Shown in pieces: positions 60,401 to 60,468 of a DNA stretch of 60,468 nt. The notes under the pieces were generated by a model. It was not told the origin of the DNA. It did no database searches and saw nothing but the letters and a program-made list of their open reading frames with translations. This DNA comes from Bacteroidales bacterium (GTDB lineage: Bacteria > Bacteroidota > Bacteroidia > Bacteroidales > Muribaculaceae). The stretch covers positions 1-60,468 of the forward strand of contig JAAVFL010000015.1 in NCBI GenBank assembly GCA_014800795.1, given 5' to 3'. Within the stretch, counting starts at the first letter, position 1, and each line of letters opens with the position of its first letter. The position numbers were made by a program, and so were the translations under genes.

Positions 60401-60468
60401 TATCTTTGCAAAGATTATCATTGATATGGTTAAAAAAATGCTTTTTCTGTGGGTCTTCTGAAGTCGTC
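60401..60468 (+). mobile_element. Start of a zinc-ribbon transposase-like ORF, cut by the window edge
   Basis: TATCTTTG (60401-60408) is a good -7 box. The ATG at 60426 reads MVKK and then hits a stop after seven more codons. With one A fewer in the run of seven at 60432-60438 the frame becomes MVKKCFFCGSSEVV, an N-terminal CxxC zinc-ribbon of the sort at the start of IS-element transposases in Bacteroidota. Either the frame is shifted by mutation or sequencing error, or expression uses slippage on the A7 run. The rest is outside the window. Confidence 0.45.

Noticed and set aside
1-60468. CRISPR arrays, tRNA and rRNA genes
   Set aside because: No regularly spaced direct repeats, no tRNA T-loop/anticodon pattern and no rRNA-like sequence were found by reading; short tRNAs could still be missed without a covariance search.

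Overview
This window looks like the chromosome of a gut member of the Bacteroidales, most likely family Muribaculaceae. The evidence: promoter -7 boxes of the form TAnnTTTG recur upstream of many genes and no Shine-Dalgarno pattern is seen. Bacteroidota-specific families are present (DUF4492 with cytochrome bd, DUF4494, DUF4890, DUF4922, the type IX secretion plug DUF5103, an OmpA porin with a long beta-barrel). A putative type IX sorting tail closes one giant exoenzyme. The family-level placement is inference. I saw no rRNA, tRNA or CRISPR.

Layout. Positions 1-4.2 kb are an AT-rich accessory strip. It holds a cluster of seven inverted repeats in untranslated DNA, a small membrane protein, a sugar O-acetyltransferase, and a graveyard of decayed genes (flavodoxin-like reductase, frameshifted HxlR regulator, YjbR/MmcQ tail and an unknown C-terminus) around one intact YczE-like membrane protein. 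4.2-9.1 kb carries a DUF362/TonB-receptor operon, an M23/LysM endopeptidase and ndk. 9.4-12.3 kb is ispD-recG. 12.5-18.9 kb is a forward cell-envelope cluster: two glycosyltransferases, an amidase with an inserted golvesin-like domain, and a DUF4922 HxHxQ nucleotidylyltransferase-like enzyme. 19-23 kb has a K+-channel-like protein with an odd filter, a GNAT enzyme, a MITE-like repeat, GrpB, the type IX plug protein and ung. 23.2-29.2 kb is dipeptidyl peptidase III, then dxr-rseP-rlmI-like. 29.4-32.4 kb is the cytochrome bd operon (DUF4492-cydA-cydB). 32.6-37.6 kb is DUF4494-yggS, a sugar MFS transporter and transketolase. 38-39.2 kb is an OmpA porin. 40-43.8 kb is a 1258-residue secreted phosphatase plus PI-PLC fusion. 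44-46.7 kb is rmlA-rmlC-rmlB. 46.8-50.5 kb is the methionine operon metY-metX-hom with an attenuator. 50.7-56.4 kb carries small stress/redox genes (DUF4890, PNPOx-like, rubredoxin-cupin, DUF488, VanW, an HxlR-controlled oxidoreductase operon). 56.5-59.6 kb has a nine-repeat WG protein, a 7alpha-HSDH-like SDR and a Sel1 protein. The right edge holds a HipA-like remnant broken next to the start of a zinc-ribbon transposase-like ORF.

Most notable. (1) A previously untracked 30-codon leader ORF lies at 50401-50493 on the minus strand, with seven Met codons in its last 14 codons. It is followed by mutually exclusive antiterminator and terminator hairpins upstream of metY-metX-hom: a textbook design for ribosome-mediated methionine attenuation. 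(2) A single exported protein combines a purple-acid-phosphatase-like metallophosphoesterase, three 'DWIGLY' Ig-like repeats, a PI-PLC X domain with all catalytic residues, and a sorting tail. (3) A two-copy MITE-like element supplies the stop codon of one gene and abuts the start codon of the next.

Several genes too short for usual ORF cut-offs were read by eye, including the 53-residue rubredoxin and the leader peptide. Functions are assigned from motifs read in the sequence and knowledge of the families; no database search was possible.
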